64,000 bases of DNA, taken from positions 426,256-490,255 of the forward strand of contig NZ_JAQTUH010000001.1 of the NCBI RefSeq assembly GCF_028710345.1, written 5' to 3'. The notes under the pieces were generated by a model. The model worked only from the letters and a program-made list of their open reading frames with translations. It made no database searches and had not been told where the DNA came from. This document shows positions 9,470 through 18,274 of the stretch, one piece after another. Source of the stretch: Sulfuricurvum sp. (GTDB taxonomy: Bacteria > Campylobacterota > Campylobacteria > Campylobacterales > Sulfurimonadaceae). Each line of letters begins with the position of its first letter. Position 1 is the first letter of the stretch. The position numbers and the translations under genes were made by a program.

Positions 9470-10219
9470 CTACTCTTCGAGATAGTAACCGATTCCCGAA
9501 GCGTTTTTAATAACATCGGTTGGTAGCTTATTGCGTAAACGCCATACGAGGGTTCGAACACTGTTATCGCTTGCCCCCTCTTCTCCCCACACATAATCGG
9601 TTGCTTGTGAAAAATCAACAACACTTCCAAGCTGCGCAACCAATAATCGAATAAATGCGTTCTCTTTTTTAGTGAGTTTTATTTTTTGATTTTTGTAAAA
9701 TGTTTCACCCATCGAAATATCGTGACGATACCCATCTCCAAACTCAACAGCCGGCTGGGTAGAGAGCTTTTTAGCGTAGAGCAGTTTTTCAAGATGCTCT
9801 TTGTCTGTTTTGAGCATATCGATATTTTGAATCCGTTTTTGTTCCTCTTCAAAACGGTAGATTGCCATTTGGATAGTGGTATGGAGATTGAGCGGATCAA
9901 AAGGTTTTACGATGTAGCCGAACGGTTCAGTGAGTTTCGCTTTGGACAAAACGGCACTATCGGAATGAGCGGTGAGAAAAATAAACGGACGAGGCATTTT
10001 TTCTCGGATAAAATTGGCTACTTCGATTCCCCCATCATTACGTTTGAGTCCAATATCGATGAGGACAATATCGGGATTGTAGATTTTAATTTTATTTTGA
10101 GCACTAATCTCCTCGTTTGCCAAAGAGAGTATTTCATATCCAAATTTCTCTAATGACATCTTTAGATTAAGGGCAGTAACATCATCATCTTCGATAATAA
10201 GAACTTTGATTGCTGACAT
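9470..10219 (-). CDS. response regulator, REC plus winged-helix DNA-binding domain
   Basis: 249 residues. N-terminal receiver domain with acidic pocket EDDD (10-13), acceptor Asp55 (VLIDIGLKR), TAHS switch residues and Lys in GYIVKPFDP. A helical linker (about 125-150) leads to an OmpR-type winged helix near 165-249, ending DNSVRTLVWRLRNKLP and IGYYLE. It likely controls transcription under a sensor kinase. The convergent hybrid kinase three bases away is the natural candidate. The minus-strand promoter must lie in 10220-10400, where I see only AT-rich sequence. Confidence 0.9.
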   Translation of the reverse strand: MSAIKVLIIEDDDVTALNLKMSLEKFGYEILSLANEEISAQNKIKIYNPDIVLIDIGLKRNDGGIEVANFIREKMPRPFIFLTAHSDSAVLSKAKLTEPFGYIVKPFDPLNLHTTIQMAIYRFEEEQKRIQNIDMLKTDKEHLEKLLYAKKLSTQPAVEFGDGYRHDISMGETFYKNQKIKLTKKENAFIRLLVAQLGSVVDFSQATDYVWGEEGASDNSVRTLVWRLRNKLPTDVIKNASGIGYYLEE

Positions 10220-10423
10220 GGGATACTTCTTGATTGTTTTTTGATTATTTTATCACATTTTTCAAAATTTAAATATGGATTTGTGATGGTTGATGTAATT
10301 TTCTTTATTATTTACGTCACTGCTGTGAAAGAGTGAATCATCTTGGTAATATTTGGATTTTAGGCGATATTCAATCCAAAAGAGTATAATCGCGACATTA
10401 AACCCTTGACTGGATCTCTAAAA

Positions 10424-11791
10424 ATGCTTGATTTTGATAAATATACTCGCTATTCCAAGCCTGGACCTCGTTATACAAGTTATCCGACTGCGTTAGAATT
10501 TAGCGATGCTTTTGGTTATGATGGTTATTTGGAGAAACTCCATTCACAGGATCCGACGCGTCCATTGTCTCTCTATTTTCATTTGCCGTTTTGTAAAAAT
10601 GCCTGTTATTTTTGTGGCTGTAATGTCGTATTTACCTCCAAAGAGGATAAAAAAGAGCGTTATATCGACTACATCACCCGTGAGCTTCAAATCCTGAGCC
10701 AACATATCGATGTCAATCGCCCTGTGATTCAGCTCCATTTCGGCGGAGGAACCCCGACGTTTTTCGACGCGGATCAATTAAACCGAATTATCAGCGCGAT
10801 TAAAAGCCATTTTAAAAACTTCACCGCAGATGCCGAAATCAGTTGTGAGATTGACCCACGTCATATTAACGAGGATCAAATGAGAGTGATGAGCGAGGCG
10901 GGATTTAACCGTGTCAGCTTCGGTATCCAAGATTTTGACGAAAAAGTACAAGTTGCTGTTCATCGTGTGCAACCGTATGACATCACTAAAGCGGCGATGG
11001 AATTGGCGCGCAAATACAATATGGTGAGTGTCAACGTCGATCTCATCTACGGATTGCCGTATCAGTCTCTGGAGACCTTTAAAAAGACGCTCGATTTGGC
11101 GATTTCTCTCGATCCTGACCGTTTTGCCGTATTCAACTATGCCCATGTGCCGTGGCTTAAAAAAACGATGCGTAAAATCGATGAGACGACTCTGCCACAT
11201 CCGGCAGAGAAGCTTGCCATTATGCGCTATACCATCGATCATATGTCCGAGCTTGGGTATCGAATGATCGGGATGGATCACTTCGCTAAACCCAAAGATG
11301 AACTCTTTAAAGCGATTGACAAAGGGGAGTTGCATCGTAATTTCCAAGGCTATACCACCAAGGGTGGGGCTGATCTCATCGGAGTAGGACTTACCTCTAT
11401 CGGTGAAGGAGTTGATTATTACGCACAAAATTTTAAAGAGATGGAAGCGTACGAAGCGGCTATTGATGCAGGGCGTCTGCCGTATGAGCGTGGGGTTGCA
11501 CTGAACGAAGATGATCGTATCCGTCAATACGTTATTATGGAGCTAATGAGCAATTTTAAACTCGATATTGAGCGGTTTGAAAAACTCTATAACGTCACCT
11601 TCTCTACCTATTTTGCCGATGCATTAGAGGAGTTAAAACCTTTTGAAGCGGATGGGTTACTTACCATTACCCCTAAATCAATCGAGTGCTCACCGACGGG
11701 GACACTGTTAATCCGTAATATTGCAATCCCTTTTGATGCCTACATGAAGCGTCACGTATCGAATCAAAAAACTTTCAGTAAAACGGTATAG
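10424..11791 (+). CDS. hemN: oxygen-independent coproporphyrinogen III oxidase (radical SAM)
   Basis: Catalyses the oxygen-independent decarboxylation of coproporphyrinogen III to protoporphyrinogen IX in haem synthesis. 455 residues from ATG 10424; the TTG at 10406 is less likely. Seen: radical-SAM cluster motif at Cys57, Cys61 and Cys64, with the extra Cys66 typical of HemN (CKNACYFCGC); HFGGGTPTF; RVSFGIQDFD; and the HemN C-terminal domain. A TATAAT hexamer at 10385-10390 lies 33 bp upstream. The next gene starts 4 bases after the stop, so hemN probably leads an operon reaching lgt at 14731. Confidence 0.95.
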   Translation: MLDFDKYTRYSKPGPRYTSYPTALEFSDAFGYDGYLEKLHSQDPTRPLSLYFHLPFCKNACYFCGCNVVFTSKEDKKERYIDYITRELQILSQHIDVNRPVIQLHFGGGTPTFFDADQLNRIISAIKSHFKNFTADAEISCEIDPRHINEDQMRVMSEAGFNRVSFGIQDFDEKVQVAVHRVQPYDITKAAMELARKYNMVSVNVDLIYGLPYQSLETFKKTLDLAISLDPDRFAVFNYAHVPWLKKTMRKIDETTLPHPAEKLAIMRYTIDHMSELGYRMIGMDHFAKPKDELFKAIDKGELHRNFQGYTTKGGADLIGVGLTSIGEGVDYYAQNFKEMEAYEAAIDAGRLPYERGVALNEDDRIRQYVIMELMSNFKLDIERFEKLYNVTFSTYFADALEELKPFEADGLLTITPKSIECSPTGTLLIRNIAIPFDAYMKRHVSNQKTFSKTV

Positions 11792-11795
11792 CATT

Positions 11796-13079
11796 ATGTC
11801 GGTGTTGGCTCACGATATTTTTAATTTTACCGAGACATCGGACGCGTGTATCAAATGTGGAAAATGTATCCCTGTTTGTACGATTCACAATGTCAATGCC
11901 GATGAAGTTACCTCTCCACGTGGATTTATCGATCTATTAGGGGCGTATCAACGGGGACAATTAGAGCTTGATTTGAATGCGAAAGAGATATTTGAGAGCT
12001 GTTTTTTGTGTACCAACTGCACTGATGTCTGCCCTAAAGCACTTCCTACGGATATGGTGATTGAGCAAGTACGTGCCGATCTCGCCGATAAATACGGAAT
12101 CGCATGGTTTAAGCAAGCATTTTTCTATCTCTTACGTCACCGTACCACTATGGATATTTTGTTTAAATTGGGATATGTATTTCAGACGTGTGGGTTTAAA
12201 ATCAAAGCAGAGCTAAACTCAATGCAGCCGAGATTTAATCTCCCGATCATTAAAAAAGATCGCCTTTTACCCTCTATGGGAAAAACCTCTTTTTTAAACA
12301 GCTATCCTGAGAATATTCCTAATGGCGGAAAACGTCGCGTGGCGATTTTCATCGGATGTTTGGCGAACTACAACTACACCGAAATCGGAAAAGGGCTTTT
12401 AGAGATTTTGGAGGCATTAGGCGTCGATGCCTTTATCCCGAAAAAACAGCTGTGCTGTGGGGCACCTGCTTATTTTACGGGGGATTTCGCGACGGTTGAT
12501 CATAATGCCAAAAAGAACATAGAGTATTTCGAGAGTTTTATCGATGAGGTTGAGGCGATTATTATCCCCGAAGCGACGTGCAGTGCGATGATTAAAATCG
12601 ATTATGAGCATTTTTTCCACGATCAGCCTGAGTGGTTGGCACGCGCCCAAAAGCTCAAACCAAAAATCTTTATGGCAACCGAATGGCTGGAGCAAAAAAC
12701 AGAGCTGAAACAGCTTTTAGCCTCCAAAGGGAAAAACAATCTTAGCGTCACCTATCACGATCCTTGTCATGCCCGCAAAATGCAAGGGGTTTATAAAGAA
12801 CCGCGTGCCTTGGTAGGGCAAAATTACACGATTACCGAGATGAGCGATCCGAATGCCTGTTGTGGTTTTGGCGGTGTGACAATGCAGACGGAGAAGTTTC
12901 ATTTTGCTCAAGCGGTGGGGAGACCAAAAGCCGCCATGATTGCTAAAACGGGAGCGCAAGTGGTAACTGCTGAGTGCAGTGCGTGCCGTATGCAAATCAA
13001 CAACTCGATGAATGAAGCAAATGTGGATGTTGTCTTTAAAAACCCGATTGAATTGATAGCAGAAGCGTTACGAAAATGA
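11796..13079 (+). CDS. (Fe-S)-binding oxidoreductase subunit, GlcF/LutA-like with two CCG domains
   Basis: 427 residues. Two 4Fe-4S motifs near the N-terminus (CIKCGKCIPVC and CFLCTNCTDVC) are followed by two cysteine-rich CCG domains (QLCCGAPAYF and NACCGFGGVTM). This is the layout of GlcF, LutA and heterodisulfide-reductase-like electron-transfer subunits. No FAD partner (GlcD-like) is next to it, so the substrate is unknown. It lies 4 bases after hemN and overlaps the next gene by ATGA at 13076-13079. Family call firm, exact role open. Confidence 0.85.
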   Translation: MSVLAHDIFNFTETSDACIKCGKCIPVCTIHNVNADEVTSPRGFIDLLGAYQRGQLELDLNAKEIFESCFLCTNCTDVCPKALPTDMVIEQVRADLADKYGIAWFKQAFFYLLRHRTTMDILFKLGYVFQTCGFKIKAELNSMQPRFNLPIIKKDRLLPSMGKTSFLNSYPENIPNGGKRRVAIFIGCLANYNYTEIGKGLLEILEALGVDAFIPKKQLCCGAPAYFTGDFATVDHNAKKNIEYFESFIDEVEAIIIPEATCSAMIKIDYEHFFHDQPEWLARAQKLKPKIFMATEWLEQKTELKQLLASKGKNNLSVTYHDPCHARKMQGVYKEPRALVGQNYTITEMSDPNACCGFGGVTMQTEKFHFAQAVGRPKAAMIAKTGAQVVTAECSACRMQINNSMNEANVDVVFKNPIELIAEALRK

Positions 13080-13573
13080 CAACCCAAGAGGTAGAACTTT
13101 TTTTAGAGACGTTTCAAACTCTTATTATGGCGTCTCTCACTCCTGATGGTGCTCCACACGCAAGCACTGCTCCCTATGTACGAGTCGGAAATGATTTTTA
13201 TATCCTTATCAGCACCGTAGCACAACACGGGCGCAATCTCCTATCTAATCCTAACGTCTCACTTCTCTTTGTCGAAGATGAGTCCCAATGCACACAACCC
13301 TTTGCCCGTAAACGGATAACGATTGAAGCTATTGCATCGGAGATGAGTCGAGAGAATGATGTATATATCAGCGTGATTGAGTCTTTAAAAGCTCGCTTTG
13401 ATGCGGAACTGGTCACCTCATTAACCCAAATGGGAGATTTCCACCTCTTCAAACTCTCTCCTAAAAGCGGCAGTGTCGTGATGGGATTTGGCAAGGCGTA
13501 TCGGTTGAATGAAAATTTAGAGGTGTTAACGCAAATTATAGCTCAACACCAAAGGGGTCATGGCAATGGATAA
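13076..13573 (+). CDS. HugZ-like haem-utilisation / pyridoxamine-5'-phosphate-oxidase-fold protein
   Basis: 165 residues with a flavin-reductase-like split barrel: ASLTPDGAPHASTAPYV at 19-35 and YILISTVAQHGRNLLSNPNVSLLFVEDE in the next strands. These match HugZ-type haem oxygenases and relatives, which bind haem or flavin. HugZ proteins of Helicobacter and Campylobacter are longer, so this may be a short member. Translationally coupled to the Fe-S gene by ATGA. The adjacent hemN suggests a haem-related role, but this is inference. Confidence 0.7.
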   Translation: MTTQEVELFLETFQTLIMASLTPDGAPHASTAPYVRVGNDFYILISTVAQHGRNLLSNPNVSLLFVEDESQCTQPFARKRITIEAIASEMSRENDVYISVIESLKARFDAELVTSLTQMGDFHLFKLSPKSGSVVMGFGKAYRLNENLEVLTQIIAQHQRGHGNG

Positions 13574-13901
13574 ACTTCTCATCGTTTGGAGCAGTGGCGA
13601 AATTGAAGTCGCTAAAAAGCTGGTATTACTTTATGGTAGTGTTATTTTGCCACGTGGATATTGGGACGAAGCCCATTTGATGGTATGGGGTCCTTCGGCA
13701 AAGCTCTTGGCTGAAAACACGCAGCTGCAAGAGATGGTTACCAAAGTGATAGAGAGCGGGGTAAAAGCTTCCGTGTGTGTCGTATGCAGTGATGATTACG
13801 GAGTGACCGAAGAGCTTCGAACGTTGGGGATTGAGCCAACCCATACTGGAGAGTTTTTGACGCAGGCGCTTAAAAGTGATTGGAAAGTGGTGACGTTTTG
13901 A
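13566..13901 (+). CDS. DsrE-family-like small protein
   Basis: 111 residues from ATG 13566. This start is preferred over ATG 13560 because GGGG at 13554-13557 is 8 bases away from the former and only 2 from the latter. The fold pattern (LLIVWSSGEIEVAKKLV, HLMVWGPSAKLL, ASVCVVCSDDYGV, LGIEPTHTGEFL) resembles DsrE/YchN proteins, some of which carry sulfur on a cysteine. Here CVVC lies near residue 77. It overlaps the HugZ-like gene and its stop overlaps the lgt start (TGATG). Sulfur transfer is plausible but untested. Confidence 0.65.
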   Translation: MDKLLIVWSSGEIEVAKKLVLLYGSVILPRGYWDEAHLMVWGPSAKLLAENTQLQEMVTKVIESGVKASVCVVCSDDYGVTEELRTLGIEPTHTGEFLTQALKSDWKVVTF

Positions 13902-14731
13902 TGGAATACTGGAATCATATTTACGAACACTTTAACCCTGTAGCTTTTCATCTTTTTTCTATCCCCGTCCATTGGTATGGATTGATGTATGTTCTTGCTC
14001 TTCTCAGTGCTTTAGTGATTGCAAAATGGATTGTTGAAAAAGACAATATTTCGATTACAAAAGAGCAATTGGATGATTATTTCATCTATGCGGAGATTGG
14101 GGTGATTTTGGGGGCACGATTAGGGTATATCCTCTTTTATGATACCCATACGATGTACTATCTCACGCAACCATGGCAAATTTTTAATCCATTTATCGAC
14201 GGAGTGTTTGTTGGTATTCGTGGGATGAGTTTTCACGGGGCGATACTCGGATTTTTAATCGGTTCATATCTGTATCATCGCCGTCACGGTATCCCATATG
14301 GACGGTTGATGGACTTGGTTGCGGTATCGGTTCCGCTAGGATATGTGTTCGGGCGAATCGGAAATTTCCTCAATCAAGAGCTTGTCGGACGTGCTACCGA
14401 TGTGCCGTGGGGGATTTATGTCTATGACACTCTCAGACATCCCTCACAGCTCTATGAAGCGTTTGTTGAGGGGATTGTGGTCTTTGTTATCATCTATGCG
14501 TATCGTCACCGTAAAGCGTTCGAGGGGGAGCTAATCTTACTCTATGGCTTTAGTTACGGAATCGGGCGAGGCTTGGTCGAATTTTATCGTGCTCCTGATG
14601 CGCAGATCGGCTATATCATCGGACAATGGATGACGCTGGGTATGGCACTTAGTTTCGCGATGGCGGGAGTATCCGCGATTTTGTGGGTCTATTTTAAAAA
14701 GGGCTCCGCTCAAAACCGGATACAAAAATAG
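13901..14731 (+). CDS. lgt: prolipoprotein diacylglyceryl transferase
   Basis: Inner-membrane enzyme that attaches diacylglycerol to the lipobox cysteine of prolipoproteins, the first step of lipoprotein maturation. 276 residues from ATG 13901. Seen: several transmembrane helices; RGMSFHGAILG; the signature GRIGNFLNQELVGR with its conserved Arg and Asn; and HPSQLYEA. Several window genes encode lipoproteins that would be substrates. The stop lies inside the 3' end of the convergent sensor kinase gene (22-bp overlap). Confidence 0.95.
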   Translation: MEYWNHIYEHFNPVAFHLFSIPVHWYGLMYVLALLSALVIAKWIVEKDNISITKEQLDDYFIYAEIGVILGARLGYILFYDTHTMYYLTQPWQIFNPFIDGVFVGIRGMSFHGAILGFLIGSYLYHRRHGIPYGRLMDLVAVSVPLGYVFGRIGNFLNQELVGRATDVPWGIYVYDTLRHPSQLYEAFVEGIVVFVIIYAYRHRKAFEGELILLYGFSYGIGRGLVEFYRAPDAQIGYIIGQWMTLGMALSFAMAGVSAILWVYFKKGSAQNRIQK

Positions 14732-15915
14732 TGTATCCCCTCGTCGTAATGGTATTCGAGACTAAAACGGTGTAATTCGCATACCGATTGGGCGATGTAA
14801 AGCCCTAATCCTAATCCTCCATCACCACGTTCTGTAACAAATGCCTGCAACGCCTCTTCGACTGGACGTTTAAGAGGTTCACCGCTGTTTTGTATGCAGA
14901 TTTTATGTGCGTCACATCGAATTAAAATTGGGTACGCTGTTGCATGGCGATACGCATTGTCGATGAGATTTTGCAAAGCACTGGTAAATAAGGCTGAATC
15001 GACCTCGATCTCTCTATCACATCCCTGTATTTCAATATTCTCCTCGTTAAGTAAGAGGTTGTCGATAGTAGACTCTATCATGTTTTTAATCGAACAAGGG
15101 TGTGTTGAGAGGGAGAAGGCATGCATCTTTTCCACTTGTGCCATTTGGCTGATGAGATGTTCCATGCGCGTAAATAGTTTCCCCAGCAAAGTAATATTTG
15201 GGGTGTTTTCTTCCAACTCAACGATAAATTTACCTTTGGTGATAGGGGTTTTGAGCTCGTGCATCATATTGCGTAAAAAAAGTTCACGTGATTTTTTTAA
15301 TCTATTTTGTTTTTCCAATGCATCACTGAGGGCATTCGAGATAAGGGCGATTTCGTCTTTTCCGTTGGAATGAGAGATAGACATCTCTTCCCCTTCACCA
15401 TAATGGTGAATCGTTTCGTACAATGCTTTGAGCGGTTTGAGATTGCTCCATAACAGTAGGTACATACTCACTAATCCGCCCAAAAGAGCAAAGAACAAAA
15501 ACCAAACAAAATAATAGGTCGGCTCTTCTGCCGTATCGCGATAATACATTGTGCAGTTTTCTCGTGCCAAGGCGTAGACAAATCCGTTATGGTCTTTGTA
15601 AATGGTAACTTTGACGTTGCGAGATTGAAGCTTCGCACGCATCGGCGGGGGTATCGGAATCGGTTCACAATGGGGAGATAAGGTCTCAATAGGTCTAAAT
15701 CCAGCCTCTTTAAGCTCTTGATTTTGTTCCATACAGGTTCGGATAGGTGCTTCTTCAAGGATACGTGATAACTCCATAGAACGGTGGGCAAGAAGATGAA
15801 ATTTTTGCTCTTTTTGCTCACTCAATGCAGAAATAAAAAGCAATGAAAGGACGATAAGAGCTAAGGCAAAAAAGGCATGAAGTTTAAAAAAAACAGAGTG
15901 ACGACGGCTAATCAT
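14710..15915 (-). CDS. sensor histidine kinase, ArsS-like
   Basis: 401-residue membrane kinase: transmembrane helices near 9-30 and 135-156 flank a periplasmic sensor region of about 100 residues containing Cys61, Cys83 and Cys121. Then come HAMP-like helices, HisKA with His219 (NMMHELKTPITKGKF) and HATPase (QNLIDNAYRHA, GDGGLGLGLY). The size, the HELKTPI box and the paired OmpR-type regulator resemble the ArsRS acid-response system of Campylobacterota. Name by similarity only. ATGA overlap with its regulator gene. Its 3' end overlaps lgt antisense. Confidence 0.85.
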   Translation of the reverse strand: MISRRHSVFFKLHAFFALALIVLSLLFISALSEQKEQKFHLLAHRSMELSRILEEAPIRTCMEQNQELKEAGFRPIETLSPHCEPIPIPPPMRAKLQSRNVKVTIYKDHNGFVYALARENCTMYYRDTAEEPTYYFVWFLFFALLGGLVSMYLLLWSNLKPLKALYETIHHYGEGEEMSISHSNGKDEIALISNALSDALEKQNRLKKSRELFLRNMMHELKTPITKGKFIVELEENTPNITLLGKLFTRMEHLISQMAQVEKMHAFSLSTHPCSIKNMIESTIDNLLLNEENIEIQGCDREIEVDSALFTSALQNLIDNAYRHATAYPILIRCDAHKICIQNSGEPLKRPVEEALQAFVTERGDGGLGLGLYIAQSVCELHRFSLEYHYDEGIHYFCIRF

Positions 15916-16574
15916 AGGGTAAACTGATACCCCATTCCGCGAATAGAGCGGATAAGGGTAGGGTGTTTGGGATTGGGTTCTACTTTTTGACGGATTCGGC
16001 TGATAAGAACGTCAATACTCCGTTCACTGCTCTCCCATCCTATCGATTCGACGTTATTGGCGATAAAATCACGGGAAATGATTTGACGTCGGTGTTTGAT
16101 GAGGAGGCTGAGTAGTTCAAATTCGGCGCGGGTAAGAGGGAGAAGTTCCCCCTCTTTGTAAATTCCGGTTTCATCGACACGGAACATTTCACTACTTGCT
16201 TGGATTGTTTTTCCGTTGATGCGACGAAGGAGGCTTTGTATACGGGCTACCAACTCTCTGGGCTCATAGGGCTTGGGGAGGTAATCATCGGCACCGAGTT
16301 CGAGGGCGATGACTTTGTCTCCCAAATCACTCCGAGCCGAGGAGATGATGATGGGGATGTCGCTACGCTCACGAAGGGCTTTGCAAACATCCAATCCATC
16401 CATATCGGGCAGAGTAAGATCGAGTAAAACGAGATCGTAGGACTCAATTCCCAATGACGCAAGCGCCGCTTTGGGATGAGGATACGAAATAACCTCCATT
16501 TGATAACGGTTCAAATATTGCGTCAAAAGATCGGCAATTTCGAGATCGTCTTCGATAAGGAGGATTTTAATCAT
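15912..16574 (-). CDS. OmpR-family response regulator, ArsR-like
   Basis: 220 residues: receiver domain with acidic pocket EDD (8-10), acceptor Asp52 in LLDLTLPDMDG and Lys in PKPYEPREL, then a winged-helix DNA-binding domain ending RSIDVLISRIRQKVEPNP and RGMGYQF. It is the second gene of a three-gene operon (Spy-like protein, regulator, kinase) and overlaps the kinase start by ATGA. The upstream Spy-like periplasmic gene suggests the pair senses envelope or metal stress and may control its own operon. That regulation is inferred. Confidence 0.9.
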   Translation of the reverse strand: MIKILLIEDDLEIADLLTQYLNRYQMEVISYPHPKAALASLGIESYDLVLLDLTLPDMDGLDVCKALRERSDIPIIISSARSDLGDKVIALELGADDYLPKPYEPRELVARIQSLLRRINGKTIQASSEMFRVDETGIYKEGELLPLTRAEFELLSLLIKHRRQIISRDFIANNVESIGWESSERSIDVLISRIRQKVEPNPKHPTLIRSIRGMGYQFTL

Positions 16575-16577
16575 CGA

Positions 16578-16955
16578 TTACTTTTTTTCCTCACATTTTT
16601 TGCAGCCCATGCCACCTTCTGGCATTTTGTCCCCTTTCATCCCTTTCATTTCCCCTTTAGGGCACATTTTAGGAGCATTAGCTTCGAACGCTTTGCGTTG
16701 TTCAGGGGTAAGTACTGCCATCATTTTTTCGTGTTGTTGGTTATGGAATGATTTGCCCTCTTCACGAATTTTTTGGATTTGTGCTTTTTGATCATCATTT
16801 AAACCCAATTTTTCAAATGGTTTAGGGAGTTTAGAGGTGTCACACTCACATTTTTTCATCATGCCACCTTTATCGCCACATGCTCCACCTTGCATTGGGC
16901 ACGCCATTAACGCTGTAGCACCGAGAATCAGTGCGATACTTAGAATCTTTTTCAT
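16578..16955 (-). CDS. Spy/CpxP-like periplasmic protein, Cys/Met-rich
   Basis: 125 residues with an N-terminal export signal (KKILSIALILGATALMAC). The signal ends in a weak lipobox-like LMAC, so the protein may be lipid-anchored or simply cleaved. The middle has an LTPEQRKAFEAN motif of the LTxxQ kind seen in Spy, CpxP and ZraP. Both ends are rich in Cys, Met and Lys (MACPMQGGACGDKGGMM; MGCKKCEEKK), which suggests metal binding. It is first in the operon with the ArsRS-like pair, 3 bases before the regulator. A role as metal or envelope-stress sensor is inferred. Confidence 0.75.
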   Translation of the reverse strand: MKKILSIALILGATALMACPMQGGACGDKGGMMKKCECDTSKLPKPFEKLGLNDDQKAQIQKIREEGKSFHNQQHEKMMAVLTPEQRKAFEANAPKMCPKGEMKGMKGDKMPEGGMGCKKCEEKK

Positions 16956-17036
16956 GTTGATATCCTTTTGGTTTTGATAATAACATGATAGAGGAAAAGA
17001 ATCAATAAATCAACAACGGAGTGTTAACAATGTTAA

Positions 17037-18041
17037 TTAAAAAAGGTGTAGAGGAGGATTACCAAATTTGAGTAATTCATAGGTTTTGGGAGTGGCGATA
17101 CGACCGCGTGCCGTTCTCTCTAAATAGCCATTAGCGAGGAGATAGGGTTCGAGTACATCTTCGATTGTCCCTTCATCTTCACTCAGCGCCGCCGCGATAG
17201 TGGATAATCCCATCGCACGCCCTTTTGCTTCCATGAGGAGTTTTAGAAGGCGTATATCCATCTCATCAAAACCGTTGGCATTGATCCCCAGTTGGTCAAG
17301 GGCATAGCGGGAACGTTCGTGTAATATGGTGCTCTCATTCGCAACATCAGCAAAATCTCGAACCCTCTTTAGTAATCTTAGAGCAATACGGGGGGTTCCG
17401 CGTGAGCGTTTAGCAATCTCGTGAGCGGCATCTTTATCGATATGTTTTCCCAGTTTCATCGCGGCTTGGGTAACAATAGTACAAAGCTCTTCAGGTGTAT
17501 AAAACTGCATCCGAAAATTCATTCCGAAACGATCGCGCAGGGGATTGGAGAGCATCCCCGCACGGGTCGTTGCACCGATGAGGGTAAAACGTGGGAGGTC
17601 GATTTTAACTGTTTGGGCAGCTGGGCCTGAGCCGATGATGATATCGAGGCGGAAATCTTCCATGGAGGGGTAAAGAATCTCTTCAACCGCAGGGGATAAT
17701 CGGTGAATTTCATCGATGAAAAGAATGTCCCCCTCTTCGAGGTTTGTGAGGATGGCGGCGAGGTCACCGCTTTTTTCGATCATGGGTGCGGCAGTTACTT
17801 TGATGTTACTTCCCATCTCGTTGGCGATGATGAGGGCGAGGGTTGTTTTTCCCAAACCTGGAGGTCCATAAAAAAGGACATGATCGAGAGCTTCACGTCG
17901 TTTGGAACTTGCTTCAATAAAGACACCTAGATTTTTTTTGATTTGTTCTTGTCCGATGTACCCATCCCAATTGCTAGGGCGAAGTGAAGTTTCTGTGACC
18001 TCTTCGGCAGTAAATTTCTCGATTTCGACGATGCGTTCCAT
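17037..18041 (-). CDS. ruvB: Holliday junction DNA helicase RuvB
   Basis: Hexameric AAA+ motor that drives branch migration of Holliday junctions with RuvA. 334 residues. Seen: Walker [10 protein letters not shown] (59-67), Walker [11 protein letters not shown] with Asp110-Glu111, sensor 1 LIGATTRAG, Arg-finger region NPLRDRFG, and the C-terminal winged helix ([16 protein letters not shown]). It starts 5 bases after a small lipoprotein gene in the panB-lipoprotein-ruvB operon. ruvA is not adjacent, as is common in this phylum. Confidence 0.97.
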   Translation of the reverse strand: MERIVEIEKFTAEEVTETSLRPSNWDGYIGQEQIKKNLGVFIEASSKRREALDHVLFYGPPGLGKTTLALIIANEMGSNIKVTAAPMIEKSGDLAAILTNLEEGDILFIDEIHRLSPAVEEILYPSMEDFRLDIIIGSGPAAQTVKIDLPRFTLIGATTRAGMLSNPLRDRFGMNFRMQFYTPEELCTIVTQAAMKLGKHIDKDAAHEIAKRSRGTPRIALRLLKRVRDFADVANESTILHERSRYALDQLGINANGFDEMDIRLLKLLMEAKGRAMGLSTIAAALSEDEGTIEDVLEPYLLANGYLERTARGRIATPKTYELLKFGNPPLHLF

Positions 18042-18046
18042 AAATT

Positions 18047-18274
18047 TTAATATTTTCCTGTCATTGAAGGGTTTAAATCAGAATTATTGAGACATTTTTG
18101 ATAGTTTTCTGTGCCAGAGATGCAGGGGTTACTTCTTACAGGGTGATCATAGGAGTATGCAAATGGAGTATTTAAAGGGGTAGAAATTTTATGATCCTTT
18201 GAAAATGACATAGAACACCCGCTAATTAATAATGTAATGAATATGGTAATAATCTTAATAAATAAAATTTTCAT
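18047..18274 (-). CDS. small putative lipoprotein
   Basis: 75 residues from ATG 18274. A longer in-frame reading to 18439 exists but overlaps panB and has no signal sequence at its start. The N-terminus [20 protein letters not shown] is a textbook lipoprotein signal with lipobox ISGC, so the mature chain of about 56 residues would be acylated at Cys20. The rest has two further cysteines and no known domain. It overlaps the panB 3' end by 20 bp and sits 5 bases before ruvB, so it is probably co-translated. Function unknown. Confidence 0.7.
   Translation of the reverse strand: MKILFIKIITIFITLLISGCSMSFSKDHKISTPLNTPFAYSYDHPVRSNPCISGTENYQKCLNNSDLNPSMTGKY

Noticed and set aside
10778..11527. Long open frame on the minus strand opposite hemN
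   Set aside because: It lies wholly inside a gene with a clear radical-SAM product, has no ribosome site, and its translation matches no family pattern. It is a codon-bias shadow.
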